From Zoroaster sp. YZ-2022 (Eukaryota > Echinodermata > Asteroidea > Forcipulatida > Zoroasteridae), in NCBI GenBank assembly GCA_029582265.1, contig CM055823.1, positions 13,776,060-13,840,059 on the forward strand: DNA of 64,000 bases, read 5' to 3'. Positions 32,534-44,041 of this stretch are shown here, one piece after another. The first letter of the stretch is position 1, and each line of letters begins with the position of its first letter. The translations under genes and the position numbers were made by a program. Under the pieces are notes generated by a model that saw nothing but the letters and a program-made list of their open reading frames with translations, was not told where the DNA came from and ran no database searches.

Positions 32534-33993
32534 GATGATACAAAGATTGTTACTTTATCTGGTGTGGTTCATGAGATGATTTTTTAAAATATTAAAACTC
32601 TATTTGATGTAATTCGATATCTGATGACGTCATCATGACATCACAACTTCATTATGACATTAAATATATTTACCTTCATGTCAACGTAAAAGTATTTGTG
32701 ACGTTATAAGTTAGTCTGAACATTGCAAATATGGTTTTCTCTTCAGAAACTTTTCACAACAAAACTCGCATCCGTGGTGCCGTGTAAATATCTTTTGTGG
32801 TTCATGAAATTTAGTGTACATGTGTATTTCGATATCTGATGACATCACCATGACACCACAACTTTACCTGAAGCTATATTTCACAACTTTATTGACATGT
32901 TATGGTCTAAGTATGTGTCAAGTTTGAAAGATCTCTGAACTGAGGAGAAGAGAGAAAAAAAAACAATTTCAAAACGTGTTCGCGCTGTCTCACGAACACC
33001 TACAGTGTAACAATAACATACTGACTGACAAGAGATTATCAACAAATAACACAAAAAATATATGAAACAATTAATGCAGTCGTGCATAATTCCAATAAAG
33101 TGAGTGTACAATGCCAATCACTGAATCAAAATAAATTGATAACGATGATGAAAGCAAAACTAAATTGTTTAAAATTTACAAAAGAGATGTAGCGAAAAAA
33201 AAATTAAGAGTAAAGACTAGAATAAATCTGCTCAGTTAGAACTGCAAAAATGTGTAACAAAAGAAACAACACATGAAAACAATACTGTTGCAAAAGTAAT
33301 AAACATATTGAAAACAAAAATGCACAAAGTAAGAATAACTTGCTGCATAAAGCGTCAGCTTGGGCTGCGTCACTGGAGGGCAGTAGAGCTAGAGTGGCTT
33401 GAAGATCAGCAACAAGAAATGGATGTACAGGCACAGGAAAAGTTTGAAGAAACTTGAAAGAAACATAGAGAGACGTGGAAAAGCAGGAAGTCTGATGAAA
33501 TCAGGAGAAAGGAAATGCAGTCGATCAACAGGATGATCAACAGGATGAGAAACAGGAACAGGGAAGACAGGAACAGGGGAACGGTCAGTAGGGAGACCTA
33601 GCTCGGACTGTACGTACAGCAGGCACAGGGTGACTGGCGAAAAATGTCGGCACAAATCAATGTGGCTGAAAAACATGGCGGCACGGCAAATGGCTAGAAC
33701 ATGAAGAGCAAGACAAGAAGAAATACACATAGACTTGAAGAAAAGAAGTTCTTGAAGAACATGTAGACTTGAAGACGCAAAAATAAAAACTTGAAGCTTG
33801 AAATGTAATACTAGATTTGGATGTACAGTACATATACACCAATCACAACTTCTAAGTTCCCCCTAATATTTTTTAGAATATCTCAACAAGTATTGCATGA
33901 ATTTTAAAAATTCAAAAAGCAAATGACAGAATGACATGTTCTACACAGCTCGTAATGAAATGGTTGAAATTCAATCATGCATGCACAATTGAC
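32534..33993. other. Intergenic DNA, no supportable gene
   Basis: AT-rich at the left, purine-rich on the plus strand at 33360-33800. The minus-strand ORFs there (33389-33730 and neighbours) are hydrophobic translations of that purine bias, without domain or conserved start. Confidence 0.5.
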
Positions 33994-34325
33994 AGTGATT
34001 TGAATGAAAATTCAGCTGGAAAAAAAAGTTGCAGTACAAAGCATTGCTTCAAGGGCATGTTACACATGTAGTTTTCTGTAAGAACTCATGCATCAATAAC
34101 AATGGTATTGATGGCTGTTTCATAATAAGAAAATAATATTCAAAGAGCAACATGCAACATGCATGTCCATTGTTTCAGAAGGGTAGAGCAAGAGTTTAAT
34201 ATGGAATTGGTCCTCCATTATTCTCCATAACTGAGTTCTTACAGAAAACTACATGTGTAACATGCCCTTGAAGCAATGCTTTGTACTGCAACTTTTTTTT
34301 CAGCTGAATTTTCATTCAAATCACT
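33994..34325. mobile_element. Foldback MITE with about 95 bp arms
   Basis: Arms 33994-34088 and 34232-34325 are near-perfect reverse complements, beginning AGTGATTTGAATGAAAAT. The unique spacer is about 143 bp. No coding capacity. Confidence 0.9.
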
Positions 34326-34540
34326 GCTTATGTGAATAACATAACAATGGGATCATCCTAATCTCACAATAGTGAACTTTATGCCAAAAGTGTCTGCTTT
34401 GGGCAAGCTTACCTAATCACAAAATTTTAGATTGTAATAATTAGCAGAAGTTGAAAAGTTGAAGAAAAAAAAATGCAAATTTTTTGTACATGTAGGCCTA
34501 CATGGCTAGGGCCAAGGATACAGAAGGAGTCTAGTGTAAT

Positions 34541-34862
34541 GGCCCTAGAATGTTGCCCCACCAGTGTGGCATGGACCTGAATCCTTAGCCACATGTTGGT
34601 TCCATTGCCGCTAACGGCAGGATTTTGTAAATTCATAGTGCTCAAATTGACGATATTTGCAACTTTTTTTGTAAAATCACCATTTTTTGTAAGGAACGTA
34701 TCTACATGTACATGTAGTTTGTCAAAATAGTTGCAAATATCATAAATATGAGCTTTAGGAATTTACAAAATCCCACCGTTAGCGGCAATGGAACCACGGA
34801 ACCAGTGGCTAAGGATTTAGGTCCGTGCCACACTGTCAGTGGTGGGCAACCTAGAATGGGGC
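34541..34862. mobile_element. Diverged foldback element
   Basis: Arms 34541-34664 and 34729-34862 are imperfect inverted repeats. Shared blocks include TCCATTGCCGCTAACGG, AATCCTTAGCCAC and ATTTTGTAAATTC. Mismatches and indels make it older than its neighbour at 33994. Confidence 0.85.
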
Positions 34863-37257
34863 TGTGGATGTGCATACATACATACATGTAGCTATAGTAT
34901 TAGTAGCGGGCTCGCGGTATTGACATTTCCTATTCTGGTGACACATAAAATTGCACAATTTTAAATCGTTACTGAACACTTATGTTTTAGTTTTTCGCCC
35001 CCAAACTTACGTTAAATATTACCAAAATTATGTTAGTGTAAAATTTTCTTACATTTCGAACGTTATACCGTGACTTTTAATGAGTTTTTAGAGTGTTGAT
35101 TTTCCGTGAACCAACTCGAGATCGGCATTTAAAAAAAAAATTACCCGGAAGTTCGGGTTTACAATGTAGCAGGGTACCCAGAAATGGCTTATTTGCCGCT
35201 TAAAGTGACCTCTATACTCGGTTTAAAGGTCAGATATCATGTAGTGGAGTTGATGTTGTTTACGAAGGTTTTTTTCCGAAGGTTTTTTTTTGTTGCGTGA
35301 CCAGAATTTTTTTAATTTTTCTTGAGTTTAAAGCCTTTTTTAGATGGTAAGTTCTTAAGGAATGCTTTAAATACACTCATAAATGGATTTATTGGGTTTT
35401 TTTCTGCCTAGAAAGTGTTTATTTAAAGCAGAAATATGTTTCGCATAGATTCGCAGAATGAAAACAAAACTTGATGAAGTCGCGATTTCAGGACGATGTG
35501 TACCCATGGGCGTGGCTTCAGCTATATAGCTATCTTAAATTTAACTTGTTAAAATAAATGAATTAAATAATTTGATTATGCTTTTGGAAAATATGATGGT
35601 AATTTAAATGATTACAATGAACTTTTCTTTTACATTTAACAAAAACATATTCAAAGTAAAGTACTGAAGATCGACCTCAAAATTGTTGTGGAATGATTAT
35701 GTAATCAACCAGTGCTATACAGTCTGACTTTGAACTTACACTTGAACTATAGAGATCACATGATATGGTAAGATGATTAATACTTGTTTACTCTCTTTTT
35801 AATTTTTATTCTGTGTCTGTGTTTCTCATTGTCTTATTTTTATTATTGTTATTATTATAAATATTATCATCTTCATCATCGTCATCTTTGTCACCATCTT
35901 CACCACGGTCATCACCACTATTATTATTATTATTAATATTATTAAAATGTTATTATCATTTCTTTTTTCCCTCGTTCATTTGTACAGTCAGATCACGCGT
36001 GAGCAGTCACATGAGCAGGATCATCCACAGCTATCTCCAACTTCTTCTGATTTGCAGTGTGGGCAACATTTCCATCATCAAAAGCTTTCATTTGATATAT
36101 AATTTGTCTATGTGTGTGAAAATATGCAAACAAAGTGAAAATACAATAAATTACAAGAAATCCGGCCAGAAGAGTTTCAGGATTCAGGCATCTTTAAGAA
36201 GACGTAACTTCTGATTGGAGGCTCCAATTTCAATTTAGTTTTCACCATTGTATTTCTCTCATTAAGAGCTTTAATTTGATGTATAATTTTACCACGTTAG
36301 AAAAAAAAATATTTTGGACTATAGTATTAGTAATAGTAATACTAATACTTAATAGCTATTCATTGCTCAGTCATAATCTCCCAAAATATCGTTTTCAAAT
36401 CACTGATATTTGTCACATTTTGAAAGAAAAGTGGCGGTTGAATTCTACATTCTTTCCAAACACATGCTTAGCCATTGTGCGATATTCTTTCCGGAACGTA
36501 TTTTTTATGACCACAATTCTTGATTGTAAACTTCGGCGCTAACTTGGACATCACCAATTGCCTTTTTTTAAATTTTACAACAAACCAATGGATGGATGCA
36601 AAAACAAACTGCAACACCCGTCCAAACGTCTTATTTCATTTGTAATTTACTGTATATAGGGCCTAGTTGATTATAATATAAAGCTGTGGCCCCCGTATGT
36701 GCCTCTAATAAAGAACATCGAGAATACTTACATACAACAGTGAAAAAGACTCGGTATTACACAAAATCTTGCAAGTTACACACCACGTACAACGTGATCT
36801 TGGTCCTAGCTAGCTAGCTGTGTAGTCTACTGTTTAGACGACAATCGACTGCTGGTTACGACGTACGTATGTACACTGAGCTGAGCGCTGACTACGTCGA
36901 CTACGCGTACATCGACTGTACATACTGTACATAATACTGCACATACTGCACTTACGTGCATGGTTAATTGTTTGTCATACTTGTAATGGATGCGGTAGGA
37001 TATTTGGGTTGGACTTTTCAAGTCACCTTCAACAGTTCAAGACGGTGACGTCCAGAGGGCCCAATTTCATAGCGCTGCTTACCGGTAAGCAAATTCATCT
37101 TCGTGATACCTATAGCACAAAGTTAGCAAGAAAAATGTTCTATTTTTTTTTTTTATAGGCCTACTTGCAAGTCTCCCGTTGCTTTGATTGACGAAACAAA
37201 AGCTCCTTTATCATGGCCAGGCATCTGTTTGTTACAAGCGCATTGCTGCCAAATTGA
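34863..37257. other. Intergenic DNA, left flank of the Polinton
   Basis: No gene is supported. Low-complexity ATT/ATC runs occupy 35820-35950. A CTAGCTAGCTAG stretch and a cluster of GTACA/CGTAC words lie at 36800-36950. Confidence 0.5.
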
Positions 37258-37263
37258 AGGTTA

Positions 37264-37526
37264 GTAGTATGTAAGATGGGGGTTCCAGGCCACCTACTTA
37301 AAAAATGATTTTTAGGGGTATTCCCCTTTTGAGTAAGCGGCCCACCTCCCTAAAATGGGCGCGGTTGACGTTAAAAGAGTAGGTGGGTGCGGCGCCTTTG
37401 TTTTAGAAATAGTTTTTTAGGTGGTTTCCCTAAAATTAGAGCAGGTTTCGTGACGTCATGAAAATATTGATGAGGTCATGAAAAGATTAGGAGATCGTCG
37501 CGAGTAGTAGTTTAGAGATAAAAATT
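37264..37526. repeat. Polinton left terminal inverted repeat
   Basis: About 263 bp, starting GTAGTATGTAAGATGGG and matching the right repeat at roughly 95% or better. It contains ATGACGTCA-like palindromes near the inner end. In Polintons, terminal repeats serve protein-primed replication and integrase cleavage. Confidence 0.93.
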
Positions 37527-37577
37527 GAGATAAATATTTGAAAAATTAAAAATATAATATGTTGCTATAAACTAAAG

Positions 37578-37937
37578 ATGACAACGAAAAGAATAGAGAA
37601 TAAAAAATTGACATCAATCGTTCCTTGCAACTGGCTTTTAGTAGGTAAAACAGACAAGTGTTGCATCGCTAGCGTGTGTGGGGGTATATTTTGCGGGTTA
37701 CATCGGAGTCGTATTAAGCAAGGTAAACGCATACCCGTCGCGTGTTTAGGATGCGAAAAAGGAACAAAAACTTTATCAAATTATTGCACTCGATGCGCGA
37801 ATAAAGTATTAACAAATCGTTATAATAAAGTATTAACAAGTCGTTACAATCGTTTAAAAGTTGTAGAAGGAAAAGCTAGACGGAAATATAATTTAGTGTT
37901 GAAAGAGTTGTTAAAAACAACAACTCGTTTACAATAA
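37578..37937 (+). CDS. Small cysteine-rich protein
   Basis: A 119-residue product with cysteine pairs CIASVCGGIFC, CLGCEKG and YCTRCANK, suggesting one or two zinc ribbons in residues 28-75, then a basic helical tail with a short internal repeat (NKVLTNRYNKVLTSRYN). I do not recognise the family. It is the first gene inside the left repeat, on the same strand as the polymerase about 100 bp ahead. TATAAA lies 12 bases before the ATG. A role in DNA binding or regulation is a guess from the cysteines and charge. Confidence 0.65.
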   Translation: MTTKRIENKKLTSIVPCNWLLVGKTDKCCIASVCGGIFCGLHRSRIKQGKRIPVACLGCEKGTKTLSNYCTRCANKVLTNRYNKVLTSRYNRLKVVEGKARRKYNLVLKELLKTTTRLQ

Positions 37938-38039
37938 ATATACATATATAAAATTAGCTTAAAAAGCATACTTTTAAAAATGAGATAAACAAAATTGAAA
38001 AAACAAAAAATTATTATCTCATTTAATAATAAAACGAGT

Positions 38040-41000
38040 ATGGAATCGAGAAAATATTTATCGAAATGGACATTGCCAGAATTGAAAGAGTTTGCTCGAG
38101 AACACATTGGTCGAATAATTCTTGTGCAAAATAACAAGAATAAAGTAGATAAACGCAGTTATTACAACGCGGTTAAAAAATATTTAAAAAGACAAAAACA
38201 AAAGCCATTATATAAATTAAATTTAGCCGAATTGAGAGAGCGTATAGCGGTTGAAAATATTGAGCTGCCAGAACGCGGCGCGGGAGCAAGAGCGCAGTTG
38301 ATAAAAAAAGACTACATCGACGCTATTAAAAGGTTTCACGGACGAGAAACAGAGTTGAGATTTAACTCACCTAAAGACGGTGGCAGATATTTACGCGAAC
38401 GAATAATGGTGGTTCCGCTGAATCACAGCAAAGAAAAAGATTTAAATATATTTTGGCGAGCGGTAAAACCAAAGATAATCGCCAAGTTGACCATAGACTT
38501 GCAAGAATTTAACGCGTACAAGTTTATGATATTTATACGCGTTAAATTACGTAAAGAAAACCTAGGCGGCACGATCGATTTTGCCGAACCAAGATTTCAT
38601 AATAATAAGCAAATTGTTTTATTGAATTTAGATGACATCGAAAATATACTCGTTACTGTTTTTTCACAGATTCAAGAGGCTTTAGAAAAATGGACTCAAA
38701 AGGGTTCTGGATGGGAGGTAGATCGTATCGTAGATATGAATATCGCTATTGCGAAATATCAACCTTTGAGAGGCGGTTCTTATATCGAGCTATGCGACTA
38801 TATTAAAAATAAAAAGGCGTGCATCAACGTAAAAAACAAAGACGATGATTGTTTGCGATGGGCGCTGCGCAGCGCTCTTCTACCCGCGAAAATTCATCCG
38901 GAAAGAACGTCCAAATACCCGAAAGAGGACGGTTTAAATTTTAATAATATAGAAGCTCCAACCCCGATAAATCAAATTAAGCGAGTAGAACAACAAAACA
39001 ATATAGCGATAAACGTTTTTGGTTGCGAATCAAAAACGATACTAGTTTACAAACTCAGCGATCAACCCGCGGAGCTAGATCGTATAAATTTATTATTGAT
39101 TAACGAAGAAGCTAGATCTCACTACGTTTGGATAAAAGATGTGAATAAATTACTTTACGATCAAACGAGTCACAAAGAACGTAAACATTTTTGTTTGAGG
39201 TGCTTACAGGGTTTCTCGACAAAAGAGTATCTCGAAAATCACGTAAAAATGTGCAAGGGAATAAACGACAGACCGACAAAAATCGTTTTACCGGAAAAGG
39301 GTAAAAACGATACGGTTAAATTTATAAATTTTCATAAAAAGATGAAAGTTCCATTCGTTATATACGCCGACTTTGAAAGTATTATTAAAAAGATCGACGA
39401 TGTAAATGATACTAATACTGAAAAACTACAAGAACACATCGTTTGCGGTTATTCGTACGTCGTCGTTCGTTGCGGCGGCGAAACTAGCGATCCCGTTACG
39501 TATAGGGGAGAAGATGCGGCTAAACATTTTTTAAACGAATTAGAAAAAGAAGAAGAAAATATTAACGAGATATTTAAAAACCCTAAAAATTTACACATGA
39601 CTAAAGAAAATGTAGAAGATTACAACTCTGCGAGCGAGTGTTGGATATGCGAAAAGAAATTATTTGAAGGTGACGACGCAAAGTTTGCAAAAGTACGCGA
39701 TCATTGTCACATTACCGGTAAATATCGAGGCGCGGCGCATAATTGTTGTAATTTAAAACTGAGTTTAAAACCGAGTAAAACTTTTATTCCGGTCGTATTT
39801 CATAATTTGCGAGGCTACGACTCTCATCTCATTATGCAGGCCGCGAGTCAAACGACGGGAAATCTAACGTGCATTCCAAACAATATCGAAAAGTATATTT
39901 CTTTTTCAATCGGGCAATTACGATTTATAGACAGCGCTCAATTTTTACTGGCGTCGTTGGATAAACTCGTTAAATCAAACAATTCTTTTCCGATTACTAG
40001 CAAGTTCGAACCCGATTTAGAAAAATTTAATCTGTTAAAAAGCAAGGGTATTTATCCTTACGAGTACATGGATAGTTTTTCAAGATTTAAAGAGACGCGC
40101 CTTCCTCTTATAGAATCTTTTTACAGTAGTTTAAACAGCCAACACATTACCAAAGAACAATACGAGCACGCTAAAAACGTTTTCAACGAGTTTGATTGTA
40201 AAAATTTAGGAGACTATCACGATTTATACGTGCGTACCGATACTTGTTTATTGGCGGACGTGTTTGAAAATTTTCGCGCTACTTGCACGAAACAATACGG
40301 TTTAGATCCGGCTAATTATTATACTAGTCCGGGTCTGAGTTGGGACGCTTTGTTGAAACATTCGAAACAAACTTTAGAATTGCTCACGGACGTCGACATG
40401 CATTTATTTATAGAAAAAGGTACGCGCGGAGGAACGTGCATGGTGAGTAAACGATACGCTAAAGCAAACAACGCGTATTTGGACGATTACGACGAATCTA
40501 AACCATCGAGTTACATTACGTACTTGGACGCGAATAATTTATACGGCTACGCGATGAGTCAACCTTTGCCGACGGGTAATTTTAAATGGATGACTAATAA
40601 ACAAATTAACAAACTCGAGAGCGAAGGATTAAAAAATAAAAAAGGATGTATTTTAGAAGTCGATTTACAATATCCCAAAGAATTACACGATTCTCACAAC
40701 ACATTTCCACTCGCGCCAGAGTCGTTGACGGTGCCGAAAGAATGGATGAGCGAGTATCAAAAAAAGTTATTAAACGACAAACCGGCTCCAAACGTCGTAA
40801 AATTAGTTCCAAATTTGTACGATAAACGCAATTACGTGCTCCATTATCGTAATTTACGATTGTATTTACAGCTGGGTATGAAACTAACTAAAATTCATCG
40901 CGTTTTAGAATTTGACGAATCGTGTTGGATGAAATCGTACATCGATTTAAATACTCTGCTCAGAAAAGACGCGACGAGCGATTTCGAAAAAGATTTATAC

Positions 41001-41792
41001 AAACTCATGAACAATTCAGTTTTTGGAAAAACTATGGAAAACGTACGAAAACGCGTTAACGTGAATTTGAAGCGGTTAAACGACGAAAAAGCACAAAATC
41101 AAATTCGTTCGCTCATCGCGAAACCAAATTTTGCAGAGGCGAGGATTTTCGATAACGATCTAGTAGCGATTCACATGCACAAAACAAAACTCGTTCTCAA
41201 CCGCCCAGTTTACATAGGAATGAGCATACTGGATTTATCTAAACATTTAATGTACGATTTTTATTACAATCGTTTAAAGCTAAAATACAACGACGAGTGC
41301 GAGTTGGTATACACGGATACAGATAGCTTGTTGTTGGAAATTAAAACTCAAGACGTGTATTACGATATGAAAAAAGACAAGCATTTATACGATTTTAGTA
41401 ATTATAAACGAGGTCATTTTCTATTTTCTGAAGAAAATGTAAAAGTGATCGGTAAAATGAAAGGCGAGACCGCGGGAACTCTAATCTCTGAAATTGTATG
41501 TTTAAGACCAAAAATGTACTCGTTGTTTTTGTCTCGAGGAGAAAATATAAAAAAAGCTAATGGCGTTAAAAAAAAGGTTTTAATACAAGATATTAAACAC
41601 GAAAACTATAAACAAGTTTTATCATTGAAAAATACTCTACGTCACTCTATGAATTTTATTAGGCACGAAAAACATCGACTATATACAACGCGAATAAATA
41701 AAATATCGTTATCTCCTTTAGACACAAAGAGATATATTTTAGAAGACGGAATAGATACTTGTGCTTACGGTCATTACAGCGTTAGCGTTTAA
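38040..41792 (+). CDS. Protein-primed family B DNA polymerase
   Basis: 1250 residues from the ATG at 38040; the open frame reaches further upstream but has no ATG there. N-terminal SAP-like motifs (KWTLPELKEFARE and a second near residue 60) suggest DNA binding. A C2H2-like finger lies at about 382-406. Exonuclease motif I YADFES is at about 442-447. A His-Me (endonuclease VII-like) zinc module, with CWIC and DHCHITGKYRGAAHNCCN, is inserted at about 534-575. Polymerase motifs follow: A (YLDANNLYGYAM, D830), B (KLMNNSVFGK, from 988) and C (YTDTDS, 1091-1096). The enzyme would copy the element from its protein-capped ends. It is intact and ends 9 bp from the convergent integrase. Confidence 0.95.
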   Translation: MESRKYLSKWTLPELKEFAREHIGRIILVQNNKNKVDKRSYYNAVKKYLKRQKQKPLYKLNLAELRERIAVENIELPERGAGARAQLIKKDYIDAIKRFHGRETELRFNSPKDGGRYLRERIMVVPLNHSKEKDLNIFWRAVKPKIIAKLTIDLQEFNAYKFMIFIRVKLRKENLGGTIDFAEPRFHNNKQIVLLNLDDIENILVTVFSQIQEALEKWTQKGSGWEVDRIVDMNIAIAKYQPLRGGSYIELCDYIKNKKACINVKNKDDDCLRWALRSALLPAKIHPERTSKYPKEDGLNFNNIEAPTPINQIKRVEQQNNIAINVFGCESKTILVYKLSDQPAELDRINLLLINEEARSHYVWIKDVNKLLYDQTSHKERKHFCLRCLQGFSTKEYLENHVKMCKGINDRPTKIVLPEKGKNDTVKFINFHKKMKVPFVIYADFESIIKKIDDVNDTNTEKLQEHIVCGYSYVVVRCGGETSDPVTYRGEDAAKHFLNELEKEEENINEIFKNPKNLHMTKENVEDYNSASECWICEKKLFEGDDAKFAKVRDHCHITGKYRGAAHNCCNLKLSLKPSKTFIPVVFHNLRGYDSHLIMQAASQTTGNLTCIPNNIEKYISFSIGQLRFIDSAQFLLASLDKLVKSNNSFPITSKFEPDLEKFNLLKSKGIYPYEYMDSFSRFKETRLPLIESFYSSLNSQHITKEQYEHAKNVFNEFDCKNLGDYHDLYVRTDTCLLADVFENFRATCTKQYGLDPANYYTSPGLSWDALLKHSKQTLELLTDVDMHLFIEKGTRGGTCMVSKRYAKANNAYLDDYDESKPSSYITYLDANNLYGYAMSQPLPTGNFKWMTNKQINKLESEGLKNKKGCILEVDLQYPKELHDSHNTFPLAPESLTVPKEWMSEYQKKLLNDKPAPNVVKLVPNLYDKRNYVLHYRNLRLYLQLGMKLTKIHRVLEFDESCWMKSYIDLNTLLRKDATSDFEKDLYKLMNNSVFGKTMENVRKRVNVNLKRLNDEKAQNQIRSLIAKPNFAEARIFDNDLVAIHMHKTKLVLNRPVYIGMSILDLSKHLMYDFYYNRLKLKYNDECELVYTDTDSLLLEIKTQDVYYDMKKDKHLYDFSNYKRGHFLFSEENVKVIGKMKGETAGTLISEIVCLRPKMYSLFLSRGENIKKANGVKKKVLIQDIKHENYKQVLSLKNTLRHSMNFIRHEKHRLYTTRINKISLSPLDTKRYILEDGIDTCAYGHYSVSV

Positions 41793-41801
41793 CAGTTACA
41801 A

Positions 41802-42806
41802 TTACGATCGTTTAACAATAGGGGGATTTTCTGTATCTCGAGGAATAATTTGTAATTCTTCTCTTACAAAACTACGAGCGGGGCCCGCGTCTAAATAATA
41901 CAAGATTGGTTGACTCGCGGCTTTCGTCGTTTTAGATATTCTATAAATTTTTATAATCCATATAGGATCGGTCGCGCGGCGTCTCGTATCTTTTTCAGCT
42001 TCACCGGGCGCGCATAAATACCGAACTAAACTGTTGTTTGGGATTCTTTTTTCGTTCTTTTTAACAATAGCTGGCGAGGCTGGATTTTGCTCAACAACTC
42101 GCAACTTGATCGCGTCTTTAGGTTTTAAATTAATGAGTCGCGTCGTTTCATTGTTTAACGCTTTTACGACCGCTGGCAATCTTTTAACCCATTCTCTATT
42201 TCTCGTATTAGTCGCTATTTCTTTAGCGTATTGATGAGAAAATAATCTTTCGCTCAAAGTTCTATTAAATCGCTCTACTATACCCTGAGCTCTATGATTA
42301 CTCGCTTCGCTTCTTTGGACTAATACATTATGTTTACTCATTAATGCGTTAACGCTCGACATAAATTCTTTTCCAGGATCTACTTTTAAGCGCGTCGGCC
42401 AAGTTAACAACGAACGTTTATACATTTTTTCAAACGCGTTACCGACTTGCGTAGCGGTTTTATCGGTTAACGGTTCCGCTTCTTTATACCTACTGGCCTC
42501 ATCCACAACGGTCAACGCGTACTTGTACGTCTTTTTACCGACCACGTCGTGCGGAAGAAACAGCAGATCCGCTTGATGAACTTTATTCGGTTTTTCTAAC
42601 GTACTATTTGAACTGGTCGGTCTTGGAACGTATTTAGGATAGGGTAAATACATTTGCCACAGCGCTTGCTTTTTTATCCATCGTCGAACTAATGTTACAT
42701 TTACTTGGGTTTCTTTAGCTAATTTATTAATCGCGTCGAGACCTTTGTAGTATCCTTTAGGACTGTAATAAGAGTTTGAAAGTTTTAATTTTACTCGTTT
42801 ATCCAT
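41802..42806 (-). CDS. Retroviral-type integrase (Polinton INT)
   Basis: A 334-residue intact protein. A helix-turn-helix-like N-terminus (NKLAKETQVNVTLVRRWIKK) precedes the core, with catalytic residues D80 (HQADLLFLP), D143 (KVDPGKEF) and E178 (AQGIVERFNRTL). The spacing of about 35 residues between the last two is that of retroviral and Ty3/gypsy integrases. The C-terminal region (about 255-320) is beta-rich, ending in YYLDAGPARSFVREELQIIP, like the chromo/SH3-type tail of Polinton integrases. It inserts the replicated element into host DNA with a 6 bp stagger. The family is distinct from the gypsy integrase at 5385-7067. Confidence 0.95.
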   Translation of the reverse strand: MDKRVKLKLSNSYYSPKGYYKGLDAINKLAKETQVNVTLVRRWIKKQALWQMYLPYPKYVPRPTSSNSTLEKPNKVHQADLLFLPHDVVGKKTYKYALTVVDEASRYKEAEPLTDKTATQVGNAFEKMYKRSLLTWPTRLKVDPGKEFMSSVNALMSKHNVLVQRSEASNHRAQGIVERFNRTLSERLFSHQYAKEIATNTRNREWVKRLPAVVKALNNETTRLINLKPKDAIKLRVVEQNPASPAIVKKNEKRIPNNSLVRYLCAPGEAEKDTRRRATDPIWIIKIYRISKTTKAASQPILYYLDAGPARSFVREELQIIPRDTENPPIVKRS

Positions 42807-42833
42807 TTAATATTTATAAATATAAAAAAAAAA

Positions 42834-43073
42834 TTATTCAGCGGGCATAAGCGAAGCTGGTAAAATTCCTTGTTGAACCAACCACATTTGCGTCATCGAA
42901 GATAATCCAAGCGTCGCGGTTAGTTTTAACCCATCTTTTATATCCAACTTTCCCAAGTTGGCCGGTTCTACGCTTAATACGTTTTTACCTACATGTAGCA
43001 TGCTGTATAAAACAGTAAGAAGAGTCAAAACGCTGCTGTGATAAACCGAATCGGCGATTGTTTTCGTATTCAT
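42834..43073 (-). CDS. Small hydrophobic protein
   Basis: 79 residues. Two hydrophobic stretches (about 13-30 and 50-68) suggest a small membrane protein. No family is recognised. It lies between integrase and the 306-residue protein, with 27 bp to the integrase start, and is preceded on its own strand by GTATAAAAT. The frame is intact and compactly placed, which is the main support. Confidence 0.6.
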   Translation of the reverse strand: MNTKTIADSVYHSSVLTLLTVLYSMLHVGKNVLSVEPANLGKLDIKDGLKLTATLGLSSMTQMWLVQQGILPASLMPAE

Positions 43074-43114
43074 CGTATTTTATACTCATCAATATAATAT
43101 TAAAAAAAAACCTT

Positions 43115-44035
43115 TTATTCCATTTCAAACGCGACGCGTTGTTCTCTCGTTACCGCTTCGCTAGCGATTGCGGGTTTAATCGGCTCATTTATAAATGTCG
43201 GTTTTGCTTCGCTCGGTTCGCTTAAAAGGAAATAAGCGATACCCCCAATAGCTAAACCAATAGCTATATAATAGTAGTAGCTCGACGAGTTGTTTTCTTT
43301 ATAACTCGTCGCCGCCTCGCTATCGCGAGGCGTTTTGGCAATTTTCTCGGGTTTAGCGAGTTGCAGTTTTTTCTTTTTATTAAGTTCGGCGAGTCTTTTT
43401 CCAGCCGCGACTCTGTTTGGTTTTTTTTCTTTTTTAGTCGCTGGTTGGGTTACGGTCTTCGGCGTTGCAGCTTGCGGTTGCGCATTCTCCGACTCGTTGG
43501 TTTCCATCGCTTTCATTATACACAAGATTCTTCTTTTCTTTTTAAATGTTTTTGCCGTAATTAGAGAAGCGCTGAGCGGAGCGATCAACATACCGTACTT
43601 GTAGTATATTTCACACGCTACGGTACTAAGCATGCTCGAAATGAACGGATCTTTTTCTAAATCTGAAATTAATTTACCTTCGTCGTCAATTTGAAATCGA
43701 TGACCGTACAAATCTATACGATTTAAACTAAATCCTATTAGTTTAGCGTATAGCGTTAGAATGGCGCTACCTAAAGACTGCGTTATATCGCGACCTAATT
43801 TAGTTTCGTATTGCGTGAGTAACGCATCTCGCTCTTGCGTACTCAACGCTTCAATATCGCTAACGCTATACTCTTTACCGAAAAACTTTTTAGAATCTCC
43901 TCCGGATACGACCGATAAAAGACGTTTGTCTCGTAGTTTTTGCTTCAACGCATCTACATCGTCGTTTACATCGTTCATGGTGGGTGGTGAGCTTAACGCC
44001 GCTGACTCTGTCAATAGTTTAGCAACTTCTTCCAT
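43115..44035 (-). CDS. Polinton protein with C-terminal membrane anchor
   Basis: 306 residues. The N-terminal half is helical and acidic; residues about 180-240 are a low-complexity lysine/alanine/proline linker rich in KK motifs. A hydrophobic segment (YYYYIAIGLAIGGIAYFLL, about 253-271) would anchor it in a membrane. The tail is short and exposed. I do not recognise a characterised family. Position between integrase and packaging ATPase, and the anchor, suggest a virion or assembly membrane protein, an inference only. Confidence 0.65.
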   Translation of the reverse strand: MEEVAKLLTESAALSSPPTMNDVNDDVDALKQKLRDKRLLSVVSGGDSKKFFGKEYSVSDIEALSTQERDALLTQYETKLGRDITQSLGSAILTLYAKLIGFSLNRIDLYGHRFQIDDEGKLISDLEKDPFISSMLSTVACEIYYKYGMLIAPLSASLITAKTFKKKRRILCIMKAMETNESENAQPQAATPKTVTQPATKKEKKPNRVAAGKRLAELNKKKKLQLAKPEKIAKTPRDSEAATSYKENNSSSYYYYIAIGLAIGGIAYFLLSEPSEAKPTFINEPIKPAIASEAVTREQRVAFEME

Positions 44036-44041
44036 TTATTA

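Noticed and set aside
33204..33842. Overlapping minus-strand hydrophobic ORFs
   Set aside because: A purine-rich plus strand gives pyrimidine-rich, hydrophobic translations; no motif or splice context.
37995..38039. Extension of the polymerase frame upstream of 38040
   Set aside because: It begins at TTG, not ATG; a eukaryotic start at 38040 is more likely.
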